Positions 24,510 to 32,820 of a DNA stretch of 64,000 nucleotides are shown one piece after another. The DNA is from Paraburkholderia dilworthii. GTDB lineage: Bacteria; Pseudomonadota; Gammaproteobacteria; Burkholderiales; Burkholderiaceae. The stretch lies in the NCBI RefSeq assembly GCF_000472525.1, contig NZ_AWZT01000001.1:305962-369961 (forward strand). Direction: 5' to 3'. Within the stretch, counting starts at the first letter, position 1, and every line of letters starts with the position of its first letter. The notes under the pieces are model-generated. The model did not search any database, had not been told where the DNA came from, and saw nothing but the letters and a program-made list of their open reading frames with translations. Position numbers and translations under genes: made by a program.

Positions 24510-24914
24510 ATGGCTCAAATACAGACCCCAGTACGTCAGGGTACGGCCGATACGCTGGCCGCGTTTTCCGATGCATTCAATCGTCACGACGCAGAGGCGT
24601 TGATGACCTTCATGACCGACGATTGCGTGTTCGACGCAGCAGGCGGACCCGAAGTGTTCGGCACACGCTTTGTCGGCAAGGCCGCCACCCGCGCAGCGTT
24701 CGAAGCCGTGTTCAAGACCTTTCCGGATGCCCATTGGGGCAACGGCCGGCACTATGTGATCGGCGAACGTGGCGTATCCGAATGGCTGTTCACGGGGACG
24801 CACGCGGAAGGCTGGCGTATCGAGGCGGAAGGCTGCGACCTGTTCGAGTTTCGCGATGGACTCATCGCGGTTAAGCGGGCATTTCGCAAGGAACGTCCGA
24901 AACAGAACGTTTGA
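24510..24914 (+). CDS. NTF2-like / SnoaL-type polyketide cyclase-fold protein
   Basis: This is a 134-residue single-domain protein of the cone-shaped NTF2-like fold. The pattern LAAFSDAFNRHDAEALMTFMTDDCVFDAAGGPE is typical, with a second half WLFTGTHAEGWRIEAEGCDLFEFRDGLI. These domains are small ligand-binding proteins or isomerase/dehydratase-like enzymes. It is first in an operon with an FAD amine oxidase-like protein and an amino-acid permease, so it may handle the oxidised product. The ATG at 24510 follows AGGAG and is where the fold begins. Confidence 0.72.
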   Translation: MAQIQTPVRQGTADTLAAFSDAFNRHDAEALMTFMTDDCVFDAAGGPEVFGTRFVGKAATRAAFEAVFKTFPDAHWGNGRHYVIGERGVSEWLFTGTHAEGWRIEAEGCDLFEFRDGLIAVKRAFRKERPKQNV

Positions 24915-24933
24915 CGCTGATCAGGAGCTTCGT

Positions 24934-26349
24934 ATGGAGCACAGTGAAATGGAACGCGTCGCGCAAGGCGTGCCGTCCAGCCGGGAAGACGACACCCGCT
25001 ATGACCCGACATACGACCCGCTCGTATCACCCGGGCCCGGCTGGGGCAAGCAATATGCGCCGACGTACTGGGTCGCGACCGCCGGCACGCCGCCGGCCGA
25101 CGACGGCCCGATCACCGGCGACGTCGACGTGGACGTGGCGATCATCGGCGGCGGTTATACCGGCCTCGCGACCGCGCTCTGTCTCGCGCGCGAGCACGGC
25201 ATCAAGGCGGTCGTTCTCGAAGCCAACAAGACGAGTTGGGGCTGCAGCAGCCGCAACGGCGGGCAAGGTCAGAACGCTTCGGGACGGCTCTCGCGTTCGC
25301 AATGGATTGAACGGTGGGGCAAGGACGTCGCGCTAAAAATGCACGACGAGATTCAGGAAGGTTTCGCCAACTTCAAGTCGCTGGTCGCGGAGATCGATTG
25401 CGATCCGCAACCAGGCGGCCACTTCCTGATCGCGCATCGGCCGCGCATCATGGAGAAACTCGCCGCTGAAGCCAAGGTCTGGAAGGACGTATTCGGCTAC
25501 CCGTCCGAACTCATCGACAGGCGCACTTTCCAGCGCGAGTATGTCAACGACGCGGAAGCCGCCGGCGCGCTGCACGAACCCGAGGGGATCGGCATCCATG
25601 CGTTGAAACTGGCGTTCGGTTATCTACGGTTGGCCCGCGAGGCGGGCGCCAAGGTGCATCCGGCGAGTCCGGTGCTGGGCTGGGAAACTATCAACGGCAT
25701 TCATCATTTGCGCACGCCTGGCGGCATTGTGCGGGCTCGCGCGGTTGGCATCGCCACAGGCGCGTACACGGCCCAAACGCTGCACCCGGCGCTCAGGAGC
25801 CGCGTGATGCCGATCCTGTCGAATTCGATGGTCACGCGTCCGCTCACGCAGCAGGAGATCGCCGCATGCAACTTCCGCACGACTCAGGTGCTCACGGACA
25901 CGCGCACCTTGCGGTTCTACTATCGCTTCCTGCCGGACAACCGTCTGCAGATCGGCAGCCGTTCCGCGATTACCGGTGCCGATGCGCCGAATACACGCCA
26001 CTATGAGTTGCTGGTCGAAGGCATGTGCCGCAAATTTCCGGCCTTGCGCGGCGTCGCGATTGACTACTCGTGGTGGGGCTGGGTAGATGTCAGTCACGAC
26101 ATGATGCCGCGCGTGTACCAGCCCGATCCGAAGCAGTCCGTGTACTACGCGCTGGGCTACGGCGGGAACGGCGTGTCGTATTCGCAGCAGGCCGGCCGCC
26201 GGCTTGCTGAGCGCATCGCGGGAAAGGGCGCGAAGCAGACGCTGCCCATTTTTACGTCGCCCCTGCCGGGCCATCCGTTTGCACCGTTTCGGCGGATCGG
26301 GCAACGGATGCTGTACCAACTCTATTTCCGTCGCGACGAGAAACCGTGA
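24934..26349 (+). CDS. FAD-dependent oxidoreductase (DAO/PuuB family)
   Basis: This 471-residue flavoprotein has a Rossmann FAD-binding motif VDVAIIGGGYTGLATAL (about residues 66-82). It is followed by the PuuB-type block EANKTSWGCSSRNGGQ and a C-terminal YYALGYGGNGVSYSQQAGR that contacts the flavin. PuuB and relatives oxidise gamma-glutamylputrescine or other secondary amines to aldehydes. A 60-residue N-terminal extension (DPTYDPLVSPGPGWGKQYAPTYW) is normal for this branch. The neighbouring amino-acid permease suggests an imported amine or N-substituted amino acid as substrate. The ATG at 24934 has AGGAG at 7 bases. Confidence 0.83.
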   Translation: MEHSEMERVAQGVPSSREDDTRYDPTYDPLVSPGPGWGKQYAPTYWVATAGTPPADDGPITGDVDVDVAIIGGGYTGLATALCLAREHGIKAVVLEANKTSWGCSSRNGGQGQNASGRLSRSQWIERWGKDVALKMHDEIQEGFANFKSLVAEIDCDPQPGGHFLIAHRPRIMEKLAAEAKVWKDVFGYPSELIDRRTFQREYVNDAEAAGALHEPEGIGIHALKLAFGYLRLAREAGAKVHPASPVLGWETINGIHHLRTPGGIVRARAVGIATGAYTAQTLHPALRSRVMPILSNSMVTRPLTQQEIAACNFRTTQVLTDTRTLRFYYRFLPDNRLQIGSRSAITGADAPNTRHYELLVEGMCRKFPALRGVAIDYSWWGWVDVSHDMMPRVYQPDPKQSVYYALGYGGNGVSYSQQAGRRLAERIAGKGAKQTLPIFTSPLPGHPFAPFRRIGQRMLYQLYFRRDEKP

Positions 26350-26562
26350 TACGCCGGGTGAATCTCCGCCCAGGCGTCACGCGGCGCCGAAATCACAACA
26401 TGCCGCGCACCGTTCGGCGGTGCGCGATCCCTTGAACGACAAAAATAGATGGCGAGACGCGCAAGCGTCCTCGCCTCATCCAGTATCGAAGACGTCGAGA
26501 GGCGGGCGCCGCGAATGCGCAACGACCTGCCCGGCGAACGGATAACGGAACGTGGAGGTGAC

Positions 26563-27993
26563 ATGCAACCATCGGTAGACAAGACTCAATTGAAAGCGGG
26601 CCTCAAGCAGCGTCACATGACAATGATCGCGCTTGGCGGCGTGATCGGGGCGGGCCTGTTCGTCGGCAGCGGCGTCGTCGTCCAGCAGGCCGGGCCCGCT
26701 GCGGTGCTGTCGTTTCTGATTACCGGCGCGCTCGTCGTGCTGGTCATGCGGATGCTGGGAGAAATGGCCTGCGCGATGCCCGCAGTCGGCTCGTTCTATG
26801 AATACGCGCGCCTCGCCTTTGGGGGCAAACGCGGGTCCGGCAACCTTGCCGGTTTTCTGACCGGCTGGATGTACTGGTACTTCTGGGTGATCGTCGTCGC
26901 GGTCGAAGCGGTGGCAGGCGCGAAGCTCGTTCAGTTCTGGTTGCCGGACGTCCCCGCGTGGGCGATCAGCATGGTGTTGCTGGTGACGCTTACCGCAACC
27001 AACCTCGTGTCGGTCGGCAGCTATGGCGAATTCGAGTTCTGGTTCGCGTCGATCAAGGTCGCGGCGATCATGGTGTTCCTCTTCCTTGGCTGCATGTATG
27101 TGCTGGGACTGTGGCCCGCTGCGAAGCACGTGACCGCGGTTCTGCCCACTTTGCTCTCGCACGGCGGGCTGATGCCTAAAGGTATTGGACCCGTATTGAG
27201 CGGCGCCGTCGCCGCCACGGGTTTTTACTTCGGGGCGGAGATCGTCACGATCGCGGCGGCCGAAGCGCAGGAGCCGGCCAAGGCGGTCGCCAAGGCGACC
27301 AACTCGGTGATCACGCGCGTGCTGGTCTTCTACGTGGGCTCGATCCTGCTCGTGGTCTCGCTGGTGCCCTGGAACTCCCCGCACATGGCAACGCCGTATG
27401 TCAGCGCGCTCGATGCGATGGGGATCCCGGCCGCCGCAAGCGTGATGAACGCGATTGTGCTCACGGCGGTGTTGTCAGCGCTCAACTCCGGGCTGTATGC
27501 GGCGTCGCGGATGATCTTCGCATTGACGCGTCACGGCGACGCGCCGGCCGCGCTCGCCAGGGTCAACCGCCGCGGCGTGCCGGTTCGCGCGATTCTGATC
27601 GGCACCGTATTCGGCTATGCGTCGGTCGTGATGTCGTATGTGTCTCCCGACACCGTGTTCGCGTTTCTCGTGAATTCATACGGCACGGTGGCGATCTTCG
27701 TCTACGTACTGATCGCGATTTCGCAACTGAAGCTGCGCGCCCGGATCGAGCGCGATGCGCCGCAGACGCTGCGGGTCAGAATGTGGTGCTACCCGTATCT
27801 CACGTGGCTGGCGATTCTCGGCATGGTGGGAATTCTGGTGGCGATGGCGTTCATCCCCGAACAGCGGCAACCGCTATGGCTCGGCGTGGTGAGCCTCGGC
27901 GTGCTCCTGCTGGCGTACTTGGTGCGCGCTCGCCGGAACAACGCTGTGTTTCTGACACCGGACACCGTCGAATATCGGCACAACCATCGGTGA
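26563..27993 (+). CDS. Amino-acid permease (APC superfamily, AAT/GABA permease type)
   Basis: This is a 476-residue, 12-helix transporter. The signature LKQRHMTMIALGGVIGAGLFVGSG marks TM1 of the AAT family (GabP, AnsP, CycA). TM6-7 carry ATGFYFGAEIVTIAAAEAQEPAKAV. It imports an amino acid or polyamine derivative with protons. I chose the ATG at 26563 because GGAGG precedes it directly and the longer frame adds 38 non-family residues. It is the last gene of the NTF2-like/FAD-oxidase operon and ends just before a palindrome-like box that starts the sulfonate island. Confidence 0.86.
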   Translation: MQPSVDKTQLKAGLKQRHMTMIALGGVIGAGLFVGSGVVVQQAGPAAVLSFLITGALVVLVMRMLGEMACAMPAVGSFYEYARLAFGGKRGSGNLAGFLTGWMYWYFWVIVVAVEAVAGAKLVQFWLPDVPAWAISMVLLVTLTATNLVSVGSYGEFEFWFASIKVAAIMVFLFLGCMYVLGLWPAAKHVTAVLPTLLSHGGLMPKGIGPVLSGAVAATGFYFGAEIVTIAAAEAQEPAKAVAKATNSVITRVLVFYVGSILLVVSLVPWNSPHMATPYVSALDAMGIPAAASVMNAIVLTAVLSALNSGLYAASRMIFALTRHGDAPAALARVNRRGVPVRAILIGTVFGYASVVMSYVSPDTVFAFLVNSYGTVAIFVYVLIAISQLKLRARIERDAPQTLRVRMWCYPYLTWLAILGMVGILVAMAFIPEQRQPLWLGVVSLGVLLLAYLVRARRNNAVFLTPDTVEYRHNHR

Positions 27994-27997
27994 AAAA

Positions 27998-28020
27998 ACG
28001 ATATGATTTGTATCGAAAAA
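27998..28020. promoter_or_regulatory. Operator-like box upstream of cobS-like gene (shared with xsc)
   Basis: The core GATATGATTTGTATC (28000-28014) is an imperfect inverted repeat GATAY-N5-GTATC, which can also be read as CGATA-N7-TATCG. A-tracts flank it. The same arrangement with a nearly identical centre occurs upstream of xsc at 34765-34779, with A-tracts and an ACGATA start in common. It lies 92 bases before the GTG start of the first gene. No matching box was noticed elsewhere in the window. Confidence 0.55.
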
Positions 28021-28105
28021 AACAAGCGGGTAAGATGAGGCATCACGCGGCGCTCGTAGTCCGATGCGCATACGGTCGTCGTGACGAAGTGGCAAGGAGA
28101 GCGAA

Positions 28106-29086
28106 GTGACCGATATCGTGACAGGCAAGCCGGACAGAATGGTTCCGGTACGCACGTTGTTTGGCATCGACTCGAGTCTGATGGCGCCAGCCTTCAGCGA
28201 GCGCGACGACCATGTGCCGGACATCGACGAGGCGTACCGGTTCAACCCTGAAGTGACGCTGGCGATCCTCGCCGGCTTCATGCGCGACCGGCGGGTGATG
28301 GTGCAAGGCCTGCACGGTACGGGTAAATCGACGCATATCGAACAGGTTGCGGCGCGGCTCAACTGGCCGTGCGTGCGCGTGAATCTGGACGGCCATATCA
28401 GCCGCCTCGATCTGGTGGGCAAGGACGCCATTGTCGTGCGCGACGACCTGCAGGTGACCGAGTTCCAGGAGGGCATCGTGCCGTGGGCGCTACAGCGGCC
28501 GGTGGCGCTGATCTTCGACGAATACGACGCGGGCCGCCCGGACGTGATGTTCGTGATCCAGCGCATTCTGGAGCGCGCCGGCAAGTTCACGCTGCTCGAC
28601 CAGAACCGCGTGATCCATCCGCATCCGTACTTCAGGTTGTTCGCCACCACCAACACGGTCGGCCTCGGCAATCTGAATGGCTTGTATCACGGCACGCAGA
28701 TGCTGAATCACGCGCAGATGGACCGCTGGAACGTGGTCGCCACGCTCAATTACCTGCCGCGCGCCGAAGAGGCCAGCATCGTGCTCGCGCGCGTGCCGGA
28801 TCTCGCGAACGATGCCGGCCGCGCGCTCATCGAGTCGATGGTGAGCGTCGCCGAATTGACGCGCAAAGGCTTTGCTGCCGGCGACCTGTCCACGCTGATG
28901 TCGCCGCGCACCGTCATCGACTGGGCGGAGAACTGCCAGATTTTCCGCGATCCTGCGCTGGCGTTTCGCCTGACCTTCGTCAACAAATGCGACGAGGCCG
29001 AACGGCCCATCGTAGCCGAGTATTTTCAGCGCTGCTTCGGCGCGGAGCTTGAAGCCGGCACGGTTATCGAGCGCGAGGACGCGTGA
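28106..29086 (+). CDS. MoxR/CobS-type AAA+ ATPase in sulfonate cluster
   Basis: This is a 326-residue AAA+ ATPase of the CobS/MoxR group. Walker A is GLHGTGKST (68-76), Walker B ALIFDEYD (134-141) and sensor 1 FATTNTVGLG (about 178-187). The N-terminal DEAYRFNPEVTLAILAGF matches CobS. True CobS drives cobalt insertion with CobN and CobT, but no cobN or cobalamin gene is present here. MoxR-type ATPases paired with vWA proteins remodel or activate metabolic enzymes (CbbQ/CbbO and NorQ/NorD are known cases). The start is a GTG at 28106 with an AAGGAGA site. It overlaps the next gene by four bases. Confidence 0.82.
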   Translation: MTDIVTGKPDRMVPVRTLFGIDSSLMAPAFSERDDHVPDIDEAYRFNPEVTLAILAGFMRDRRVMVQGLHGTGKSTHIEQVAARLNWPCVRVNLDGHISRLDLVGKDAIVVRDDLQVTEFQEGIVPWALQRPVALIFDEYDAGRPDVMFVIQRILERAGKFTLLDQNRVIHPHPYFRLFATTNTVGLGNLNGLYHGTQMLNHAQMDRWNVVATLNYLPRAEEASIVLARVPDLANDAGRALIESMVSVAELTRKGFAAGDLSTLMSPRTVIDWAENCQIFRDPALAFRLTFVNKCDEAERPIVAEYFQRCFGAELEAGTVIEREDA

Positions 29087-30822
29087 GCGCCGACGCCACG
29101 ACAGCCGCCGCCCGGCGAACGGCCCGCCGCGCGGAACGGCGTCAAAATTTATGCGCTGCGGCGGCGCGTGCTTTGACGGGCGACGCCGAGCTGCACTACC
29201 GTGGCGGGCGTTTGTGCCGCGGACTGCGGCCTCTGCCGCTCCATGCGCCGCATCTGCGCGTCGATCCGGCCGCGGACGATCTTGCCTCGCTACGCGGCGC
29301 CGCAGACGGCGCGGCATTGCGTCTTACACACTCCGACCGCGCTTTGCACGCGGGTCTGCGTCCCGACGATCCGGTTGCCCGGCTGGTATTCGAACTGCTC
29401 GAACAATTGCGTTGCGAAGCGCTGGCGCCGGCCGGCATGCCGGGCCTCGCGCAGAATCTGCGGCACCGCTTCGAGACGTGGTCGCGTGCCTTTTGCCGCT
29501 CGGGGCTGGTGGACGGGCATCTGGGCATCCTGCTCTATACGGTCGCGCAGATTTCGTGGTCGCGCCTGTCGGGCTGGCCCGTGCTGGAGGAATCCGAAGG
29601 CCTCATCGAAGCCACGCGCGCGGCGATCGTGCCGGCGCTGGGCTCCTCGCTTGCGGCGCTGCGGCGGCATCGCGCGGAGCAGGGTGCGTTCGCCGTCCAC
29701 GCGCTCGAGATGGCGCACCTCGTGAGCCGGATGATCAACGCCGAGCGCGCGCAATGGGCCGGAGATGACGCGCAGAATCCGGACGACGACGAAGCCGCTC
29801 GGACCACATTCACGCTGTGGCTCGATCCCGAGGCCGGCGAGCCGACCGAGATGGGTTTTGCCGCCACCGGCGAGAGCCGCACGTTAAGTGCCGCCGGGCA
29901 GAGCTATCGCGCCTACACGACACGCTATGACCGCGAAATCGTGCCGGCCGCATTGATCCGCAAGGAACTGCTCGCGGAGTATCGCGTGCGTCTCGACGAG
30001 CGTATCGCCGCGCAGGGCATCAACGTGGCTCGGCTCGCGCGTGCGCTCAAGGCCGCGCTTGCCGTAGCCCAGCGCGACGGCTGGTCATTCGGCGAGGAAC
30101 ATGGCCGGGTCGACGGCCGGCGTCTCGCGCAAGTGGTCAGTTCGCCGGCCGAGCGGCGCGTCTTCCTGCTCGAACGGCACAGGCCGCTGGCCGATTGCAC
30201 CGTGAGCTTCCTGATCGATTGCTCGGGCTCGATGAAAGCCCACATCGAGCGGGTGGCGATGCTGGTGGACGTGCTGACGCGCGCGCTCGATCAGGCCGGC
30301 GTCGCCACCGAGGTGCTGGGTTTTACGACCAGCGCGTGGAACGGCGGCCGGGCGCGGCTCGACTGGTTGGCGGGCGGACGACCCCGGCATCCCGGCCGGC
30401 TCAATGAAGTTTCGCACCTCGTTTTCAAGGACGCGGCGACGAGCTGGCGGCGCGCTCGCGCCGGCATTGCAGCGCTGTTCAAGGCGGACCTGTTCCGCGA
30501 AGGCGTGGACGGCGAGGCGGTCGACTGGGCGTGCTCACGGTTGCGCGCGCGCGCGGAAGCGCGGCGCATCCTGATCGTGATTTCCGATGGCAGTCCGATG
30601 GACAGTGCGACCGCTCAGGTCAACGACGCCTTCTATCTCGACCATCATCTGAAGCAGGTTGTGGCGCGCAACGAAGCCTTGGGAGACGTGGAGTTGCTCG
30701 CCTTTGGCGTTGGACTCGATCTCAGCCCGTATTACCGCCGCTGTCGCGCGATCGATCTCTCGGCGCCGCCCGGCATGCCGCTGTTCAATGAACTTGCCGG
30801 CTGGATCGGCGCGCGCCGTTAG
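29083..30822 (+). CDS. CobT-like vWA-domain protein, partner of the MoxR ATPase
   Basis: This 579-residue protein has a CobT N-terminal region (about 10-240), a linker without the long acidic stretch of true CobT, and a C-terminal von Willebrand A domain. The domain has a complete MIDAS: DCSGSMK (D379, S381, S383), a threonine-bearing loop in VLGFTTSAWNGG, and VISDGSPMDSA. MIDAS vWA proteins act as substrate adaptors for MoxR ATPases. GTGA overlap with the upstream ATPase gene indicates a stoichiometric complex. It converges on tauE-pta-xsc, and a hairpin terminator separates them. The client is unknown; enzymes of the facing sulfonate operon are the natural candidates. Confidence 0.82.
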   Translation: MSADATTAAARRTARRAERRQNLCAAAARALTGDAELHYRGGRLCRGLRPLPLHAPHLRVDPAADDLASLRGAADGAALRLTHSDRALHAGLRPDDPVARLVFELLEQLRCEALAPAGMPGLAQNLRHRFETWSRAFCRSGLVDGHLGILLYTVAQISWSRLSGWPVLEESEGLIEATRAAIVPALGSSLAALRRHRAEQGAFAVHALEMAHLVSRMINAERAQWAGDDAQNPDDDEAARTTFTLWLDPEAGEPTEMGFAATGESRTLSAAGQSYRAYTTRYDREIVPAALIRKELLAEYRVRLDERIAAQGINVARLARALKAALAVAQRDGWSFGEEHGRVDGRRLAQVVSSPAERRVFLLERHRPLADCTVSFLIDCSGSMKAHIERVAMLVDVLTRALDQAGVATEVLGFTTSAWNGGRARLDWLAGGRPRHPGRLNEVSHLVFKDAATSWRRARAGIAALFKADLFREGVDGEAVDWACSRLRARAEARRILIVISDGSPMDSATAQVNDAFYLDHHLKQVVARNEALGDVELLAFGVGLDLSPYYRRCRAIDLSAPPGMPLFNELAGWIGARR

Positions 30823-30831
30823 GCGCGTGCG

Positions 30832-30867
30832 GGCACGCTGCGGCGTGCGTTGGCGTGCCGTAGTTTT
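30832..30867 (+). terminator. Terminator of the MoxR/vWA operon
   Basis: A 7-bp perfect stem GGCACGC / GCGTGCC (30832-30838 and 30853-30859) is followed after four bases by TTTT (30864-30867). It lies in the 43-base gap between two converging operons and overlaps the tauE stop codon. Confidence 0.5.
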
Positions 30868-31627
30868 AAACGGCCAGATGCGGTAACGCGTGCAGTATCA
30901 ACGAGACGCCAATCAGCATCAGGATTGCATAGGCAATGCGCCGCGTCACCACGCCCGAGAGCGGCGGTGGATAGTGTCGCGCGACGATCGTCATCAGCGC
31001 CACCACCGGGATCGCGAGCGCCGCCTGCATCCAGATTTCGGCGTCGAGTTGACCTTCGTAGGCGCTGAGCAGCGTGCGGGCCGTCGAGGTCACCGTGAAT
31101 ATCAGAATCAGTGCGTAGCGGATTTGCACTATCGGGAGCGGCTGTCGATAAAACTGAAAAATCAGCGGCGGCCCGGATACGCCGAACATGCCGCTGAGCA
31201 GCCCTCCGAACAAACCGCTGACGAAGAAGCTGCGGTCGCCGGAGCGTAGCGCCAGCGGCGCGGGACGCAACGCCGCGCTCAAGCCGCCGTACAGCACCAC
31301 GGCGCCCAACAGCAATTGCAAAATGCCCGAAGCGGCGGTGCTGAGAACATTGACCACCACCATGCCCACGACCACGGCGGGCAACACGCCGAGGATCGCA
31401 GCGCGCACGGCGCGCCAATCGATGTGATGCAGCTTGCCGGGCAACGCGGTCGCGCTGTTGGCGAGCGTGACGAGGCTCGCCAGCGCGGCGAGACTGGTCA
31501 CCGGTGCAAGCTCCATGCCGCTAGCGGCGCCGATCACGATCATGCTGAGGCCGAAGCCGGTGATGGTTTGAAAATAGCTCGCGGCGCCCATCAGCGCGAG
31601 TAGGGGCAGCAACTTCTGAACGATCAT
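30866..31627 (-). CDS. tauE: TauE/SafE (TSUP) family sulfite exporter
   Basis: This 253-residue inner-membrane protein has about eight helices and the two TSUP repeats. The first includes FQTITGFGLSMIVIGAASG; the second GLFGGLLSGMFGVSGPPLIFQFYRQPL carries the conserved GxxGG..G..GP. TauE of Cupriavidus necator exports the sulfite released by Xsc, which fits this position. The start overlaps the pta stop by four bases, so xsc, pta and tauE form one minus-strand operon. Confidence 0.82.
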   Translation of the reverse strand: MIVQKLLPLLALMGAASYFQTITGFGLSMIVIGAASGMELAPVTSLAALASLVTLANSATALPGKLHHIDWRAVRAAILGVLPAVVVGMVVVNVLSTAASGILQLLLGAVVLYGGLSAALRPAPLALRSGDRSFFVSGLFGGLLSGMFGVSGPPLIFQFYRQPLPIVQIRYALILIFTVTSTARTLLSAYEGQLDAEIWMQAALAIPVVALMTIVARHYPPPLSGVVTRRIAYAILMLIGVSLILHALPHLAV

Positions 31628-32670
31628 GAATGAGATGAAAAAGATACGGGGATGTCCGCGCCGGGGCCAGCCAGGGCGGCTTGCGCCTGGACTGCCGTGA
31701 CGGCGATGACGTAGTAGATGTCGTCCGCGCTGCAGCCGCGCGAGAGATCGTTGGCCGGCTTTTGCAGGCCTTGCAGCAAGGGACCGATTGCCTTCGCGCC
31801 GCCGATCCGCTCGGCCAGCTTGTAGCCAATGTTACCCGCTTCGAGGCTCGGGAAAATCAGCACGTTGGCGTGCCCTTCAACCTGCGAGTGCTTGACCTTG
31901 CGCAGCGCGATCTCGGAGACGATGGCCGCGTCGAGTTGAACGTCACCGTCGATGGCGAGTTCGGGGCGGCGCGCCTGCACCAGGTGCGTCGCCTCGATCA
32001 CCTTGTCGACAGCCGCATGATGCGCGCTGCCGCTGGTCGAGAACGACAGCATGGCGACGCGCGGGTCGTCCATGAGCAGGTTGCGCGCGCTGTCCGCTGC
32101 CGCCATCGCGATCTCGGCGAGCTGGCCCGCGTCGGGTTCGACCACCAGCGCGCAGTCGGAAAAAATGAGGCCGCCTTTGAGCGTGTGGAACGGCTCGCAC
32201 AGCATCATCAGGAAGAAGCTGGAAACGAGCTTGAACGAAGGCGCAATGCCGATGATCTGGATCGCGGTGCGGACCACGTCCGCCGTGGTGTTGACGGCGC
32301 CCGACACCGAGCCGTCTGCGTGACCGAGCCGCACCATCAGGTTGGCGAAGCACAAGGGGTTGAGAATCGCGCGCCGTGCTTCGTCTGGCGTCATGCCTTT
32401 CCTGCTGCGCAACGCAAACAGTTCATCCGCGTAGGACGGTGCGAGCGCCGAACTGACCGGGTCTACCAGTTCCATGCCCGACAGGTCGATGTCTTGAGCG
32501 GCGGCTGCCTCGCGGATCTGTGCGGCGTCACCCACCAGCACGATGCGGGCAATGCTTTCACGGACGGCTCGCTGTGCCGCCAGCAGGACGCGCGGATCCT
32601 CCGCCTCGCTCAACACGATGCGCATGGGCTTGGTGCGCGCGCTGTCGATGATGCGGTTGATTGCTTTCAT
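31624..32670 (-). CDS. pta: Phosphate acetyltransferase
   Basis: This is a 348-residue short-form phosphotransacetylase (single PTA_PTB domain, without the N-terminal regulatory domain of E. coli Pta). Family blocks include MRIVLSEAEDPRVLLAAQ, LMVRLGHADGSVSGAVNTTADVVRTA and LRKVKHSQVEGHANVLIFPSLEAGNIGYKL. It converts the acetyl phosphate made by Xsc to acetyl-CoA. The reading frame continues upstream for 25 codons, but the ATG at 32670 gives the family start MKAINRIIDSAR. It lies 150 bases downstream of xsc, with a large inverted repeat between them. Confidence 0.9.
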   Translation of the reverse strand: MKAINRIIDSARTKPMRIVLSEAEDPRVLLAAQRAVRESIARIVLVGDAAQIREAAAAQDIDLSGMELVDPVSSALAPSYADELFALRSRKGMTPDEARRAILNPLCFANLMVRLGHADGSVSGAVNTTADVVRTAIQIIGIAPSFKLVSSFFLMMLCEPFHTLKGGLIFSDCALVVEPDAGQLAEIAMAAADSARNLLMDDPRVAMLSFSTSGSAHHAAVDKVIEATHLVQARRPELAIDGDVQLDAAIVSEIALRKVKHSQVEGHANVLIFPSLEAGNIGYKLAERIGGAKAIGPLLQGLQKPANDLSRGCSADDIYYVIAVTAVQAQAALAGPGADIPVSFSSHS

Positions 32671-32713
32671 GGAAGTCGTCGGTGACGGTTGCGAAGGGTG
32701 AAGCGGAACAAAG

Positions 32714-32768
32714 AGGCCGGAAACGGAGGGCCGGGCCGAAGACACCCGGAGTAACCCATTTCCGGCCT
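32714..32768. repeat. Long inverted repeat between xsc and pta
   Basis: Perfect 10-base arms AGGCCGGAAA (32714-32723) and TTTCCGGCCT (32759-32768) enclose a 35-base loop that can form an inner CCGGG/CCCGG stem. In the xsc-to-pta mRNA this would make a long structured element 44 bases before the pta start. It could be a processing site, a partial terminator or a stabiliser of the abundant xsc message. Confidence 0.6.
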
Positions 32769-32820
32769 GTGAGCACCAACGAATCCCGAACGGCTACAGG
32801 ACCCGTCGACGCTCAGCTTC

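Noticed and set aside
28106..30822. Literal annotation as cobaltochelatase CobS/CobT
   Set aside because: No CobN or other cobalamin gene is in the window, the vWA protein lacks the long acidic linker, and the neighbours are sulfonate genes.
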